From an uncultured Eubacteriales bacterium (lineage in GTDB: Bacteria; Bacillota; Clostridia; Peptostreptococcales; Anaerovoracaceae): DNA of 13,142 bases. The notes beneath the pieces are model-generated. The model saw only the letters and a list, made by a program, of their open reading frames with translations. It ran no database searches and was not told the DNA's origin. The translations under genes were made by a program, and so were the position numbers. Positions 1-6,519 of this stretch are shown in pieces. Numbering within the stretch: position 1 is the first letter of the stretch; each line of letters begins with the position of its first letter. The stretch is taken from assembly GCA_910583765.1 (NCBI GenBank), contig CAJTYS010000071.1, positions 1 through 13,142 on the forward strand, read 5' to 3'.

Positions 1-3
1 CAT
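1..3 (-). CDS. start codon of a further gene downstream of dtd (partial, edge of window)
   Basis: On the minus strand an ATG occupies the last three bases before the window edge. An AAGGAG ribosome binding site (plus 14-19) lies 10 nt upstream and overlaps the dtd stop codon. This arrangement suggests a co-transcribed gene continuing beyond the window. No protein sequence is visible, so no function can be read. In related Bacillota loci the gene after rel-dtd is often an MBL-fold hydrolase, but that is context only. Confidence 0.4.
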
Positions 4-17
4 ATCGTCTTTTCTCC

Positions 18-467
18 TTAGAATGTTTTTTTGCTGTCCAATAAGATTGTCACTGGACCGTCATTTTGGATGTTCACCATCATATGGGCCTGGAAAACGC
101 CTTCTTCCACATGGAGCCCCTCCTGCCGAACCAAGCCGATGAAATGCTGGTACAGCCTGTTTGCTTCCTCTGGTCCCGCGGCTTTTGTGAAGCTGGGCCG
201 TTTGCCCTTTCTCGCGTCGCCTAATAAAGTGAATTGAGAAACAGCCAAGAGCTGACCGCCCACGTCCATCAAGGATAAGTTCATTTTTTCCTGCTCATCT
301 TCAAACACCCGAAGTCCAGTCACTTTTCCTGCGATGTATTCCGCGTCCTTTTCCGTGTCGCCCTGCTCCACGCCTAATAAAACCATTAGTCCCTGCTTTA
401 TGGCTCCAGTCACCGCGCCATCCACTGACACGCTGCTTTGGGTTACTCTCTGTACAACTGCCCGCAT
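18..467 (-). CDS. dtd: D-aminoacyl-tRNA deacylase (Dtd)
   Basis: A 149-residue cytoplasmic enzyme, the usual full length for the family. It hydrolyses D-amino acids (and mischarged glycine) from tRNA, recycling the tRNA and protecting translation. The sequence begins MRAVVQRV as is typical. It carries the SQFTL active-site motif at residues 77-81 (Thr80 in the catalytic position) and the C-terminal cross-subunit Gly-Pro motif GPVT at 137-140, both hallmarks of the homodimeric DTD fold. The start follows a strong AGGAGG site that overlaps the rel stop codon. The gap to rel is only 9 nt, so the two are almost certainly co-transcribed, a common pairing in Bacillota. No damage or unusual feature is seen. 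Confidence 0.97.
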   Translation of the reverse strand: MRAVVQRVTQSSVSVDGAVTGAIKQGLMVLLGVEQGDTEKDAEYIAGKVTGLRVFEDEQEKMNLSLMDVGGQLLAVSQFTLLGDARKGKRPSFTKAAGPEEANRLYQHFIGLVRQEGLHVEEGVFQAHMMVNIQNDGPVTILLDSKKTF

Positions 468-476
468 TGTCTCCTC

Positions 477-2666
477 CTATGGTTTTGCCCGGAACACATC
501 TGAAACCCCGGGAACGTTTTTCAGGGAACGCAGCACTTTTTCCACTTGCGCTTTATTGGAAATGGACAAGGTCAGAGTCACGTTGACCGTCTCATCCTTG
601 CTGCTCTTGGCGTTTACTCCATCAATATGCACGTCCATGTCCTCACAAACTCTGGAAAGCGCTGAAAACAGACCTTTTCTGTCTTGTGCGATAATGCTCA
701 CGTCCGCGGTGTAAGCCTGCTCCAGTTTGTCTTGATCCCAGTGGACCTGAATGTACCTGGCTTTTTCCGCTTCTGGGAGAGAGGTGATATTGGGACAGTC
801 GGTTCTGTGGACGGAGATTCCTCTTCCCTTGGTGATGAAACCAATGATGTCATCACCAGGCACTGGGTTACAGCATCTGGCAATGCGGATCATCAGGTTG
901 TCCACTCCCTCTACTGTGATGCCCGCGTTTTCCCGCCGCCGCTGCGCTTCTTTTTGCTTGCGTTCACTCGGTACTTTATTTTCCAGTTCTTTTTCTTCTT
1001 TTTCCAGCTGAGCCTGCGTCTCATCGTGGAAATATTTGAACAACAGCGAGGCCACTTTGCTTTGAAAGGACCCGCCGTGGCTCAGCTGGTTGTAAAGTTC
1101 TTCTTGGTTGTGCAGGTTCAATTCCTTGACCGCTCGATTGACAAAGGCGTTTTTCAGCACGTCTTTTGGATCATAGCCCTTTTTACGGACGTATTTGTCA
1201 ATGGTGTCTTTGCCCTTGTCCACTGCGTCTGATTTATTTTCTTTTTTCAGCCACTGACGAATCTTGTTCCTAGCCGTGTTGCTCTTGACAATTTTCAGCC
1301 AATCGATGCTAGGTCCCGCCGCGTTAGGCGAAGTGACGATTTCAATGATGTTCCCGTTTTCCAAAGTATGGTCGATGGTTACCATCTTGCCGTTGACCTT
1401 GGCACCCACGCATTTGCAGCCAATGGCTGAATGGATCTTGAACGCGAAATCCAGCGGCGTGGAGCCAGCCGGAAGTTCAATCACATCGCCCTGGGGCGTA
1501 AAGACGAAGACTTGGCTGGCAAAGAGGTCCACCTTCAGAGTTTCCATGAACTCCTTAGGGTCGTGCATGTCCTTTTGCCATTCCAGAGTCTGCCGCAGCC
1601 AGGCCAGCTTGACCTCTTCCTTGTCATGGGCGATCCCTTCTTTGTATTTCCAGTGAGCCGCGATGCCATATTCCGCGATCTTGTGCATCTCGTAAGTTCG
1701 GATCTGGATCTCGAACGGATTCCCCGTGTCACCGATGACCGTGGTGTGAAGGGACTGGTACATGTTGGGCTTTGGCATGGCGATATAGTCTTTGAACCTG
1801 CCTGGAATAGGCGTCCACAAAGTGTGGACGATCCCCAGCACCGCATAACAGTCCCTTACGTTTTCCACAATGATGCGGACCGCGGTAAGGTCGAAAATTT
1901 CATCCAGCTGTTTGTGCTGGTATTTCATTTTTTTATAAATGCTGTAAAAATGTTTGGAACGCCCCATGATATCATAATGGATATGCAGATCCTCCAAAGC
2001 CTCTTTGATCTCATCAATCACTTGGCGGATAGCTTCGTCCCGCTGCTCTTTCTTTTCACTGACTTTTTCCACCAGGTAATAATAAGCCTCTGGATCCAGA
2101 CATTTCAGCGCAATGTCCTCCATCTCGAATTTCATGGCGTAAATCCCTAGCCTGCTGGCCAGAGGCGCGTATATTTCCAAGGTTTCCTTGCATTTGTCAA
2201 TGATCTTGCGTTCCGTCATATAATTGATGGTTCGCATATTATGAAGCCGGTCAGACAGCTTTACAATGAGCACTCGAATGTCTTTTGACATGGCAAGGAA
2301 CATTTTTCTCAGGTTTTCCGCCTGTCGTTCCTCTTTGCTCTCGAATTTGATCAATCCCAGTTTTGTGACTCCGTCTACTAATACTTCTACTTCTTCCCCA
2401 AATTCTTCTTTCAACTGCTCAGCTGTATAGGGCGTGTCCTCCACTACATCATGAAGCAGCCCTGCCACGATAGTATCTTCGTCCATCCCCAGGTCAGCCA
2501 GTATTTCCGCGACTGCCAAGGGATGGATTAAATAGGGCTCGCCGGACTTTCGCAGCTGTCCTTCATGCATTTCACTGGCCTTGTCGTAAGCCCGGCCGAT
2601 CAGCTCCATATCGTAGTTGGGGTTGTAGCCGGAAATGGTTTGTAAAAATTCTTCTCTGCTCTTCAT
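477..2666 (-). CDS. rel: bifunctional (p)ppGpp synthetase/hydrolase, RelA/SpoT (long RSH) family
   Basis: A 729-residue long RSH protein that makes and degrades (p)ppGpp, the stringent-response alarmone, and associates with ribosomes carrying uncharged tRNA. Domains in order: an HD hydrolase at about 25-180, with His48, the His72-Asp73 pair, Glu76-Asp77 and the DRLHNMRT segment at 139-146; a synthetase at about 230-345, with GRSKHFYSIYKKM at 235-247, YQSLHTTV at 303-310 and FEIQIRT at 318-324; a TGS domain at about 387-446; a helical region; a CC/zinc-finger-like segment (Cys598, Cys599, His620, Cys624); and a C-terminal ACT domain from about 652. The RFKD motif at 290-293 is the version typical of bifunctional Rel rather than the EXDD of synthesis-only RelA. 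With an intact HD site this supports both activities. It starts 20 nt after secDF with an AGGA site. Confidence 0.97.
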   Translation of the reverse strand: MKSREEFLQTISGYNPNYDMELIGRAYDKASEMHEGQLRKSGEPYLIHPLAVAEILADLGMDEDTIVAGLLHDVVEDTPYTAEQLKEEFGEEVEVLVDGVTKLGLIKFESKEERQAENLRKMFLAMSKDIRVLIVKLSDRLHNMRTINYMTERKIIDKCKETLEIYAPLASRLGIYAMKFEMEDIALKCLDPEAYYYLVEKVSEKKEQRDEAIRQVIDEIKEALEDLHIHYDIMGRSKHFYSIYKKMKYQHKQLDEIFDLTAVRIIVENVRDCYAVLGIVHTLWTPIPGRFKDYIAMPKPNMYQSLHTTVIGDTGNPFEIQIRTYEMHKIAEYGIAAHWKYKEGIAHDKEEVKLAWLRQTLEWQKDMHDPKEFMETLKVDLFASQVFVFTPQGDVIELPAGSTPLDFAFKIHSAIGCKCVGAKVNGKMVTIDHTLENGNIIEIVTSPNAAGPSIDWLKIVKSNTARNKIRQWLKKENKSDAVDKGKDTIDKYVRKKGYDPKDVLKNAFVNRAVKELNLHNQEELYNQLSHGGSFQSKVASLLFKYFHDETQAQLEKEEKELENKVPSERKQKEAQRRRENAGITVEGVDNLMIRIARCCNPVPGDDIIGFITKGRGISVHRTDCPNITSLPEAEKARYIQVHWDQDKLEQAYTADVSIIAQDRKGLFSALSRVCEDMDVHIDGVNAKSSKDETVNVTLTLSISNKAQVEKVLRSLKNVPGVSDVFRAKP

Positions 2667-2686
2667 TTACTGTCCTTTTCCTCGCT

Positions 2687-4939
2687 TTACACTTGTGCGC
2701 CGTGGTTCGGGTCCCGTCTTTCCGGCTTTTTCTTTTTCTTCTTTTTTGTGTCTCTCAAATATTTGCTCTGATTTTTTCTGCGTGAAAACTCATAATAAAG
2801 CGGGCTGCAAATGGTGATGGAAGATGCTGCTCCCACCAATACACCGATCATCAGCGGCAGTACGAACACCCTGATGGCTTCTCCAGTCATCACCAGCATC
2901 GGCACCATGACGATCAAAGTGGTGAAGGATGTCATCAAAGACCTTCCTAATGTTTGGGTGATGCTCTTGTCCAGCAGCTCTTCGGTGCTGCCTTTTTTCA
3001 TGTATTTCAAATTTTCCCGAACCCTGTCAAACACAACGATGGTATCGTTGATGGAATACCCCACGACCGTCAGGATACCGGCAATGAACGGGTTATTGAC
3101 CTGTACGTTGAATATCGCATAAAAAGCAATGACCATCAATACGTCATTGAGCACACCCAAAAGCGCTGCTCCGCCGAATTTCCATTCTGAGAACCGGAGC
3201 CGGATATAGATCAGCATGAACAAGGCTGACAGCAATACGGCTTTGATGGCGTTGTTTCTCAACTCTTTTCCCACGGACGGACCAAAGAGTTCCTGGGCCA
3301 CGATGTCTTCATCCGCGAAGCCAAAGTCCGCCTGCAGCTTATCCAACACTTCTGCCCGCTGATCGGAATCCAGGGCCTTCATGGTACGGATCACCACTTC
3401 TTCGTTTCCAGCGCCTGAATAAATGATCTCTGGCTGCAGTTTGTACTCTTTGATGGATTTTTGCACATCAGCCACTGCCACCTGTTTGCCCATGTTCACC
3501 TGAAGCATGGTGCCGCCTGTGAAGTCGATCCCGTAATTGAGCCCTCGCACAAGCCCAAAGATGAGACCGATCACCAAGATCAAGATGCTGATGCTGTAAA
3601 AGATCTTTCTATGTTTGATAAAATGGAGTTCCTTGTTGATCTGGAACGTGGCAGTATTGTCTTTTTTAATTCCATAAAAGCCTTTTTTCGCGAATGCTTT
3701 GCTTTCGGAAAGAATGCTCATGTAAAGTCTTGTGATCAATACTGCTGTCAATAAGCTGGCCAGGATACCGATCATCAGTGTCCACGCGAAGCCTTTGACC
3801 GTGCTGGTGCCCACCTGATACAGGATGATAGCCGCGATGAAGGTGGTCACCTGAGAGTCGATAACCGTGCTCATGGCGCGTTTGAAGCCAGTCTGCACCG
3901 CTACCCGTATGCTCTTTCCTCCGATGATCTCTTCCCGTATGCGGGAGAAAATGACCACATTGGCATCCACCGCCATACCAATGGACAAGATGATGCCTGC
4001 GATTCCTGGAAGTGTCAGGACACTGCCCATAAGAGCCATGACGTTCAAAATGATCACCACGTACAGCAAAAGTCCAATATTCGCTGTGAGACCCATGAGC
4101 CGATAGCCTACCAGCATAATGACAAAGATCAGCGCCAGGCCAATGAATCCAGCGATGATGCTCTGCTCCAGGGCGTTATAACCGATCTTCGCAGTCTGCA
4201 CAGAAGAGGTCACTTCTACCAAATCAACTGGAAGCGCGCCGCCTCGGATGAGGGCCGCTAAGTTCTTTGCGTCTTCCTGAGAGAAATTTCCTGATATTTC
4301 ACAGCTGCCTCCGGAAATCGGACCATTATCCACGACTGGCGCGGAAATGATCTGATTATCAAGCATAATCATGATCGCGTTGTTCGCCACGTTCTGATCC
4401 GTATAGGCGGAAGTGATGGCGCCGCTATAAGCCTGTTGGGTAGCGTTTGTGAATTTATCCGCTCCATCGCTGTCAAATTGCAAAATAACCGCATAACCGC
4501 CTTTTTCTGCCATGCCAGTGGTCGCGTCTTTCACGTTGCTTCCATCCAGAACCGGCGTGCCGTCAGCCAGCGCGAATTGAAGCTGGGCCGTCTGCCCAAT
4601 CTGCTCGATGGCCGCCTCCGCGTCTTCCGCGCCTGGCAGTTCCACACGAATCCGTTTTTGACCTTCTACTGTTACAACTGGCTCGGCCAGTCCCATTTGG
4701 TTGACACGTTCTTCGATAACCGCCTGGGTCTGGTTCATCAGTTCCGCCAGTTCTTCTCCTTCCAGGTCGGTCTGGGCTTCCATGACAACGTAGACGCCGC
4801 CCTTGATATCAAGCCCCAGCTTGATTTTGTCCTTGGTAGGTTCCACGGCGGAGCCTAAACCGAAAATCGTCACATACCATCCAAATGCGATCAATAGTAT
4901 GACCAAAACTGCTAAAACTCGTTTAAGCCTGTAATTCAT
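2687..4939 (-). CDS. secDF: protein translocase subunit SecDF (SecD-SecF fusion)
   Basis: A 750-residue inner-membrane RND-superfamily protein that uses the proton gradient to help SecYEG/SecA complete protein export. The SecD half has TM1 near residues 7-28, the DIKGGVYVV motif near 44-52, a large extracytoplasmic P1 region, and five more helices including GMAVDANVV with the conserved Asp at about 325. The SecF half begins near 440; it has the GIDFTGG motif near 470 and GYSINDTIVVFDRVREN with the conserved Asp at about 632. Fusion is typical of Bacillota; many other bacteria have separate secD and secF. The chosen ATG (4939) sits 5 nt after a GGAGG site; a GTG four codons upstream (4951) would overlap that site and is rejected. 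The C-terminus ends in a very basic tail with seven consecutive lysines at 732-738. It is followed 20 nt later by rel. Confidence 0.96.
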   Translation of the reverse strand: MNYRLKRVLAVLVILLIAFGWYVTIFGLGSAVEPTKDKIKLGLDIKGGVYVVMEAQTDLEGEELAELMNQTQAVIEERVNQMGLAEPVVTVEGQKRIRVELPGAEDAEAAIEQIGQTAQLQFALADGTPVLDGSNVKDATTGMAEKGGYAVILQFDSDGADKFTNATQQAYSGAITSAYTDQNVANNAIMIMLDNQIISAPVVDNGPISGGSCEISGNFSQEDAKNLAALIRGGALPVDLVEVTSSVQTAKIGYNALEQSIIAGFIGLALIFVIMLVGYRLMGLTANIGLLLYVVIILNVMALMGSVLTLPGIAGIILSIGMAVDANVVIFSRIREEIIGGKSIRVAVQTGFKRAMSTVIDSQVTTFIAAIILYQVGTSTVKGFAWTLMIGILASLLTAVLITRLYMSILSESKAFAKKGFYGIKKDNTATFQINKELHFIKHRKIFYSISILILVIGLIFGLVRGLNYGIDFTGGTMLQVNMGKQVAVADVQKSIKEYKLQPEIIYSGAGNEEVVIRTMKALDSDQRAEVLDKLQADFGFADEDIVAQELFGPSVGKELRNNAIKAVLLSALFMLIYIRLRFSEWKFGGAALLGVLNDVLMVIAFYAIFNVQVNNPFIAGILTVVGYSINDTIVVFDRVRENLKYMKKGSTEELLDKSITQTLGRSLMTSFTTLIVMVPMLVMTGEAIRVFVLPLMIGVLVGAASSITICSPLYYEFSRRKNQSKYLRDTKKKKKKKPERRDPNHGAQV

Positions 4940-4944
4940 TTTGT

Positions 4945-4949
4945 CCTCC
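4945..4949 (-). promoter_or_regulatory. ribosome binding site that fixes the secDF start
   Basis: GGAGG on the minus strand with a 5-nt gap to the ATG at 4937-4939. The in-frame GTG at 4949-4951 begins just before and overlaps the site, so it cannot use it. This sets the start at MNYRLK rather than at the longer reading. Confidence 0.8.
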
Positions 4950-4965
4950 ACTTTTTCTTATGTAT

Positions 4966-4994
4966 ATTTTTAAAGTTGACAATAAACTTGCCAA
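4966..4994 (-). promoter_or_regulatory. possible weak promoter in front of secDF
   Basis: On the minus strand TTGGCA (plus 4989-4994) is separated by 17 nt from AAAAAT (plus 4966-4971), giving 5/6 and 4/6 matches to the sigma-A consensus in an AT-rich 134-nt gap. No convincing terminator separates the upstream membrane-protein gene from secDF. Read-through plus an internal promoter is therefore equally possible. AT-rich sequence often produces such matches by chance. Confidence 0.25.
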
Positions 4995-5073
4995 TTTAAA
5001 CTATATTCATAACATTTTACTACTTTTCTGGGGTTTCTACAAGGGCAAACCGCCTGCTTTTTCTGGTTTTCCG

Positions 5074-5439
5074 CTACTTTTTCATATTCGCGCCCCAAAT
5101 GCCGCCAATCAGTCCGCCGCCAACAGGCACCAGGTAGGACAGCCTGAGCATGGACAAGTTGAGAAAGGAAACAAAACAGGCGCTGACAATGAGCAAGATC
5201 AAGACCAACAGCAAGGCTGACGATGCTAAGCCAATGAGCAGGCCTGCCTTTTGAAAATAACTAGACAGATACATGCTGACAAACAAAGAACAAAGCGTCA
5301 TGGCCGCCACAATAAACGGAAATCCCCACTCTTCTGGGAATGGGGTGACTTTCATCAGCAGCGCTCCTGCCAGTGTCAAAATGCCAAATCCTATTAGGCC
5401 AATGATATAGCCTTTACATATCCTCATGATTTTTTCCAT
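5074..5439 (-). CDS. small four-helix membrane protein, TIGR04086/DUF3792-like
   Basis: A 121-residue very hydrophobic protein with four predicted membrane segments at about 8-29, 40-60, 65-88 and 100-117, no signal peptide and no catalytic motif. The C-terminus is glycine-rich (VGGGLIGGIWG) and ends in Lys-Lys. Size, four-helix layout, the final Gly-rich helix and a position between yajC and secDF fit the TIGR04086 (DUF3792, YrzE-like) family of Bacillota, whose members are recurrently found near Sec accessory genes; the function is unknown. The ATG follows a GGAGG-type site about 10 nt upstream. It is separated from yajC by an intrinsic terminator, so it begins a new transcript that probably continues into secDF. 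Assignment to the family rests on layout and context, as no profile search was possible. Confidence 0.75.
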   Translation of the reverse strand: MEKIMRICKGYIIGLIGFGILTLAGALLMKVTPFPEEWGFPFIVAAMTLCSLFVSMYLSSYFQKAGLLIGLASSALLLVLILLIVSACFVSFLNLSMLRLSYLVPVGGGLIGGIWGANMKK

Positions 5440-5470
5440 AGATCCAATACCTCCCTTTCACCTTGTAACC

Positions 5471-5499
5471 AATATATTGCCTGACATATGGAATCAGAA
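5471..5499 (-). promoter_or_regulatory. candidate promoter for the membrane protein-secDF-rel-dtd transcript
   Basis: The transcript needs a promoter between the yajC terminator (ends 5574) and the start codon at 5439. The best minus-strand candidate is TTCTGA (plus 5494-5499), 17 nt, TATATT (plus 5471-5476). The -10 box is good but the -35 box is weak. I see no riboswitch-like or other structured leader here. Confidence 0.25.
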
Positions 5500-5573
5500 C
5501 AAGCAAGGCCAAGAGGCTTGAAAGAAATCAATGAAAATCCCATGAATCGCATGCGGATCTTTCTTTGTATGCT

Positions 5574-5609
5574 AAAAAGCACACTGTAAAATTGCTTTTA
5601 CAGTGTGCT
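5574..5609 (-). terminator. intrinsic terminator after yajC
   Basis: A perfect 14-bp stem (5578-5591 with 5596-5609) closes a 4-nt loop and on the minus strand runs directly into a five-T tract at 5574-5578. It lies about 30 nt beyond the yajC stop codon. It should end the tRNA-Leu/yajC transcript and insulate the following membrane-protein gene. Confidence 0.92.
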
Positions 5610-5638
5610 CTCTATGCTGCGATTAAGATATAGTCGGC

Positions 5639-6118
5639 TTATTTTTCTTCTTCAGCGGGTGCTTCTTCATTGGAAGCTTCCGTTGATTCTGAAACTGGTT
5701 CTTCTGCTGGCTCTGCCTTCTCAGGTTCTTCCTGTGCCGCTTCTGAATCCGCGTCAGTTTTTTTCTTCAATCTCTTTGGCATCGCTTTCTTCGGTGCGTC
5801 TTCTTCATCTTCAGAAGGAGCAGGAACGCTGACCTTCTTTGTCTGCTTCGCGCTTTCTACGACTTTGGAAACAGACCATCTCATGACTTCAAATTTCACT
5901 TTGTCAGCGCCAACTTGAATGACCAAAGACTCTTCCTTGGTCTTCACGACTTTCCCACAGATGCCTCCGATGGTTATGATTTCATCGCCCACACGGACGT
6001 TGCTTCTCATTTCATTGACTTGTTTCTCTCTTTTCTTCTGCGGTCTGATGAGCAGAAAATACATCACCAACAACAGCAGCACTAAGGGCAATAGTGTAGC
6101 CCACATGTTACCATTCAT
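5639..6118 (-). CDS. yajC: preprotein translocase subunit YajC with long charged C-terminal tail
   Basis: A 159-residue single-pass membrane protein of the Sec accessory complex (SecDF-YajC). A membrane helix at about 6-24 is followed by the family signature LLIRPQKKREKQ near 22-33 and the small cytosolic beta domain at about 38-90 (VGDEIITIGGICGKV). Typical YajC proteins end near residue 85-110; here about 60 further low-complexity residues follow, first mixed and lysine-rich (about 108-120), then strongly acidic and rich in Glu, Ala, Pro and Ser (about 122-159). The ATG follows an AAGGAGG site (plus 6129-6135) by 10 nt. The gene lies 51 nt after tRNA-Leu and ends just before a strong terminator. 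A position near secDF is normal for clostridia. Confidence 0.93.
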   Translation of the reverse strand: MNGNMWATLLPLVLLLLVMYFLLIRPQKKREKQVNEMRSNVRVGDEIITIGGICGKVVKTKEESLVIQVGADKVKFEVMRWSVSKVVESAKQTKKVSVPAPSEDEEDAPKKAMPKRLKKKTDADSEAAQEEPEKAEPAEEPVSESTEASNEEAPAEEEK

Positions 6119-6169
6119 TAAACTAAAGCCTCCTTAAAATCTCACTCTCTTACGTTATCCAAATATAAA

Positions 6170-6256
6170 TGGTGCCGGCGATGGGGGTCGAACCCATACG
6201 GTGTTGCCACCACGGGATTTTGAGTCCCGCACGTCTGCCAATTCCATCACGCCGGC
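6170..6256 (-). tRNA. tRNA-Leu, anticodon CAA
   Basis: An 87-nt class II tRNA. The 7-bp acceptor stem is perfect (GCCGGCG with CGCCGGC), the discriminator is A and the CCA end is encoded. The anticodon arm is CGGGA / CTCAAAA / TCCCG, giving anticodon CAA (plus 6220-6222), which reads UUG. A long variable arm is present as required for leucine. The T arm carries GGTTCGAcc. It lies immediately downstream of a good promoter and 51 nt ahead of yajC, with no terminator between them. Confidence 0.97.
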
Positions 6257-6267
6257 GCAATGAAGTC

Positions 6268-6296
6268 ATTATAGCACATCTTCAGGAATTAGACAA
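6268..6296 (-). promoter_or_regulatory. sigma-A promoter of tRNA-Leu (and probably yajC)
   Basis: On the minus strand TTGTCT (plus 6291-6296), a 17-nt spacer and a perfect TATAAT (plus 6268-6273) preceded by TGc, i.e. an extended -10. The predicted transcript start, around 6261, is only a few bases before the mature tRNA 5' end, as expected for a tRNA gene. Confidence 0.8.
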
Positions 6297-6338
6297 GATT
6301 TATTAGTAATTTTCTGGCGATTTTTCACCTTTATTTTT

Positions 6339-6482
6339 GCGCCTGGTGGAAAATATCCCTTGCGGCGCTTCTAGAATACCGACAAGACCAGCTTCTAGAC
6401 AAGAATCAGCGAAGCCGGCTTTGTTCCATTTTTTATGATTGCGGGAAATACTTTTCGTGCATTTCCCGCATAGGAACAAAGC
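6339..6482. repeat. structured intergenic element with nested inverted repeats (possible dispersed repeat)
   Basis: The 263-nt gap between the pump gene and tRNA-Leu holds unusual structure. An outer perfect 10-bp inverted repeat (6418-6427 with 6473-6482) encloses an inner perfect 10-bp inverted repeat (6440-6449 with 6461-6470) with an 11-nt loop. To its left is a 9-nt direct repeat GCTTCTAGA (6367-6375 and 6391-6399), a GACAAGA repeat (6381-6387 and 6398-6404), and a GCGCC/GGCGC dyad (6339-6343 with 6364-6368). No T-run follows the hairpins on either strand, so this is not a standard terminator. A 66-codon minus-strand frame (6303-6503) crosses the whole element but has no ribosome binding site and is probably incidental. 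A REP/MITE-like repeat or a structured RNA is an inference. Confidence 0.55.
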
Positions 6483-6519
6483 ATGCCCCTGAACGATCCC
6501 CATTCATCTCATGGATTGT

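Noticed and set aside
684..1232. 182-codon plus-strand frame antisense to rel, with an F-rich stretch
   Set aside because: The phenylalanine run is the complement of Lys/Glu codons of the Rel helical region; it is an antisense shadow.
1431..2150. 239-codon plus-strand frame antisense to rel
   Set aside because: It lies fully opposite conserved rel domains, has no ribosome binding site that I can see, and the opposite strand fully explains the sequence.
2721..2750. T-rich run that could look like a terminator tract
   Set aside because: It is the complement of the lysine codons of the SecDF tail, with no preceding hairpin.
6418..6482. Nested hairpin as an intrinsic terminator for the pump gene
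   Set aside because: No T-run follows the stem on either strand, so termination by the standard mechanism is not supported; kept as a repeat or structured element instead.
6303..6503. 66-codon minus-strand frame between the pump gene and tRNA-Leu
   Set aside because: It has no ribosome binding site, crosses the nested inverted repeats, and has no domain-like pattern. It is more likely incidental coding potential of a structured or repeated element; it would be reconsidered if homologues show coding conservation.
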